In this document: positions 62,174 to 64,000 of the stretch, one piece after another
Layout: each line of letters starts with the position of its first letter
Position numbering within the stretch: the stretch's first letter is position 1
NCBI GenBank assembly: GCA_049340005.1
Contig: JBMPIY010000008.1
Origin: CAXBDP01 sp963974465
GTDB lineage: Bacteria > Bacteroidota > Bacteroidia > Cytophagales > Cyclobacteriaceae
Direction: 5' to 3' (one strand)
Length of the DNA stretch: 64,000 bases
The notes under the pieces: generated by a model
Seen by the model: only the letters and a program-made list of their open reading frames with translations
What the model was told of the DNA's origin: nothing
The model's database searches: none
Translations under genes and position numbers: made by a program

Positions 62174-64000
62174 ATGAGCACTTATAATACAAATAACTGG
62201 AGAAGGGATTTTTCCATTTGTCTACTCTTGGTACTTTCTCTTGGTTGCGTACGAGATATAGATGAGCTAGAGCCTGCCACATATTCTACCAATCCAGCCA
62301 TTTTCTTGGATGGATTTAGCGCAGGGTTAAATTATGCTGCCTTCGGTGGCTCAGTACCTACTGCTTTCGATGTAGATACGGAAGTTACTTATACAACTAC
62401 TTCACAAGCCTCAATGAAATTTGAAGTACCCGATGCAAATGATCCAAGAGGAGCATATGCGGGGGGAGCTTTTTTTACGGAAGTCCCTAGAGATTTATCA
62501 GAATATGATGCACTTACTTTCTATGCCAGATCTAGTAAATCAGCTTTCATAGATGTAGTTGGATTTGGGGATGATCTAGGTGAATCAAAGTATAGAGTAA
62601 ACATCAATGCAATGCCAGTAAACACTAACTGGCAGAAATACATCATTCCAATTCCCGATCCATCAAAATTAACTGCTGAGAAAGGTATGTTTTATATATC
62701 AGAAGGCCCTGAAGATGGTAGAGGTTACACCTTCTGGATTGATGATTTGAAATTCGAAAAGCTTGGAACAATATCACAGCCACTTCATACAATAGTGAAT
62801 GGAAATGATCAAGTTGAAACTTCATTTATTGGAGCAAATAGAAGAATAGATGGTTTACAGTCAATTTTCAATCTTCCAAATGGGACAAACCAAATAGTGA
62901 GTGTGGCACCTAGCTATTATGAGTTTTCTTCTTCTGATCAGTCTATTGCCTCAGTGGATGCGGGAGGAAATGTAACTGTGGTAGGAGGCCCAGGTAACGC
63001 AGTGATTACAGCGACTTTAGCAGATGTAGAAACCCAAGGTTCTTTGACCCTCCAATCCATTGGCCAATTTGTCTCCGCACCACTTCCAACTCATCCTGCT
63101 GATAGAGTGATTTCACTCTTTAGCGAGGAGTATGATAATGTTCCAGTAGATTATTACAATGGATATTGGGAGCCATTTCAAACAACACTTTCTGCCGATT
63201 TTGAAGTGGAGGGCAATCGAATTTTAAATTACTATAATTTCAATTTCGTTGGAGTTGAATTCACATCGCCTACAATTAATGCATCAGACATGACTCACCT
63301 TCATGTGGATATTTTCCTTCCAAATGCATTGAGTGGCGATGCGCAATTTTTAGTTCAATTGGTTGATAATTCAAATCCAACAGCGGGAAAATACACTGCT
63401 AATATTTCAGCTTCTCAGACACAAGAATGGATTAGCTTGGATATTCCATTAGCTAGTTTTAACGGACTTGGTGCTAGAAGCGGTCTATTCCAAATGATCT
63501 TTGAAGATATCTCTCAAAACATCTCCGGTTTTTATGCAGATAATATCTATTTCTACAAGGAAGAGACTCCACCTGCTGTATTATCATCACCTGCTCCAAC
63601 TCCTACTAGGAATCCAGCAGGAGTCATTTCTATATTTAGCGATGCCTACACAAATGTGCCTGTAGATACTTGGCGAACAGATTGGTCTGCTGCCGTATTC
63701 GAGGATATTTCTATCCAAGGAAATGCAATCAAAAAGTATTCAGCACTAGATTTTGTAGGAATTGAGACGGTAAGTAATCCTATCAATATTGAAGGGATGA
63801 CCCATGTTCATATTGATGTATGGTCTGCCGATTTCACCAGTTTTGGATTGAAGTTGGTTGATTTTGCCCCAGGTGGTGCTACGGAACATCAGGTTAATTT
63901 CCCTGGTTTAGCAACCGGCCAATGGGTAAGTTTAGACATTCCTTTGAGTGAATTCACAGCTTTAACCACCCGCCAAAATATATCTCAATTTATTTTGGTA
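62174..64000 (+). CDS. Surface lipoprotein with repeated carbohydrate-binding-like modules (partial)
   Basis: This frame starts 12 bases after the glycosidase gene and stays open to the right edge, so at least 609 residues are present. It has a lipobox SLGC (residue 25), then a jelly-roll-like module, a Big2-like domain (SSSDQSIASVDAGGNVTVVGG) and two copies of a module beginning ISLFSEEYDNVPVD... and ISIFSDAYTNVPVD... (from 63109 and 63624), each with a MTHLHVDI / MTHVHIDV strand. Such modules are attached to GH16-type beta-glucanases in Bacteroidota. It probably binds glycan at the surface or carries a catalytic domain beyond the window. Confidence 0.8.
   Translation, partial: MSTYNTNNWRRDFSICLLLVLSLGCVRDIDELEPATYSTNPAIFLDGFSAGLNYAAFGGSVPTAFDVDTEVTYTTTSQASMKFEVPDANDPRGAYAGGAFFTEVPRDLSEYDALTFYARSSKSAFIDVVGFGDDLGESKYRVNINAMPVNTNWQKYIIPIPDPSKLTAEKGMFYISEGPEDGRGYTFWIDDLKFEKLGTISQPLHTIVNGNDQVETSFIGANRRIDGLQSIFNLPNGTNQIVSVAPSYYEFSSSDQSIASVDAGGNVTVVGGPGNAVITATLADVETQGSLTLQSIGQFVSAPLPTHPADRVISLFSEEYDNVPVDYYNGYWEPFQTTLSADFEVEGNRILNYYNFNFVGVEFTSPTINASDMTHLHVDIFLPNALSGDAQFLVQLVDNSNPTAGKYTANISASQTQEWISLDIPLASFNGLGARSGLFQMIFEDISQNISGFYADNIYFYKEETPPAVLSSPAPTPTRNPAGVISIFSDAYTNVPVDTWRTDWSAAVFEDISIQGNAIKKYSALDFVGIETVSNPINIEGMTHVHIDVWSADFTSFGLKLVDFAPGGATEHQVNFPGLATGQWVSLDIPLSEFTALTTRQNISQFILV

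Larger units (their letters stand above)
772..62967. repeat. Dispersed exact octamer GCGGGAGG, 37 copies counted
   Basis: Plus-strand GCGGGAGG starts: 7746, 12969, 17569, 18851, 20347, 26860, 30840, 32178, 36237, 37869, 43795, 45470, 48227, 52956, 57833, 59458, 62960. Minus-strand copies (read as CCTCCCGC) start: 772, 11494, 12303, 13744, 16191, 17886, 19639, 20435, 29870, 31833, 34392, 36706, 36814, 40293, 45036, 48352, 49256, 52177, 56295, 58119. Only three lie between genes (30840, 32178, 56295). Flanking bases are not conserved, and single-mismatch relatives are few, so the selected unit is the exact octamer. Confidence 0.9.

Noticed and set aside
772..62967. GCGGGAGG as Shine-Dalgarno sequences
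   Set aside because: GGGAGG looks like a ribosome site, but copies lie inside genes on both strands, not 5-10 bases before starts, and the phylum uses such sites little.
1..64000. Mobile elements, phage, CRISPR
   Set aside because: No transposase, integrase, terminal inverted repeats, direct-repeat arrays or phage structural genes were seen. Gene content is largely core metabolism.

Overview
This looks like chromosomal DNA of a member of the Bacteroidota, most likely a marine-type Cytophagales. The evidence is AT-rich DNA, a fused SecDF, TonB receptor and SusE/F-style lipoprotein genes, a TPP riboswitch in front of a TonB receptor, lipoprotein FKBP isomerases beside a DHH phosphoesterase and ndk, weak Shine-Dalgarno sequences and several TTTG / TAnnTTTG promoters. 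I see no rRNA, CRISPR array, phage or insertion sequence.

Layout. 1-4.4 kb: end of a cytochrome c gene, an outer-membrane porin, an exported acetolactate-decarboxylase-like lipoprotein, and a membrane-protein group with ABA4-like and CrtO-like members. 4.7-6.8 kb: two tandem PPK2 kinases followed by a ribosome-hibernation factor, which suggests a stress or energy module. 6.9-19.3 kb: MarR regulator, acyl-ACP thioesterase, TPR histidine kinase, YebC, YjjX, an M28 peptidase, a patatin, a methyltransferase, a haem protein, RF1 and an exported amidase. 19.3-23.8 kb (minus): a thiamine uptake locus with PnuT-type transporter, NadR-like kinase, promoter plus TPP riboswitch, TonB receptor and a probable thiamine pyrophosphokinase. 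24-38 kb: exported TPR protein, guaB, secDF, udk, rdgB, two FKBP lipoproteins, a DHH phosphoesterase, ndk, tRNA-His, pyrC and a DEAD-box helicase. 38-57.6 kb: hemB, a tail-specific protease, Xaa-Pro aminopeptidase, a glycosyltransferase, an LpxL-type acyltransferase, nitroreductase, an exonuclease, htpG, small regulators, pruA, fasciclin, cyclophilin, YceI and a Crp/Fnr regulator. 57.7-64 kb: an esterase, then a polysaccharide-related pair: a glycosidase fused to a predicted outer-membrane barrel, and a modular surface lipoprotein cut by the window end.

The strongest unexplained signal is the exact, non-palindromic octamer GCGGGAGG. By eye I count 37 copies on the two strands (about one per 1.7 kb), nearly all inside genes, although chance predicts fewer than one in DNA of this composition. 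It may be a Chi-like recombination signal, an uptake sequence or a chromosome-organisation signal. A second new link is a shared TGTATATACA palindrome before the marR gene and, 50 kb away, before yceI, which suggests a small MarR regulon.
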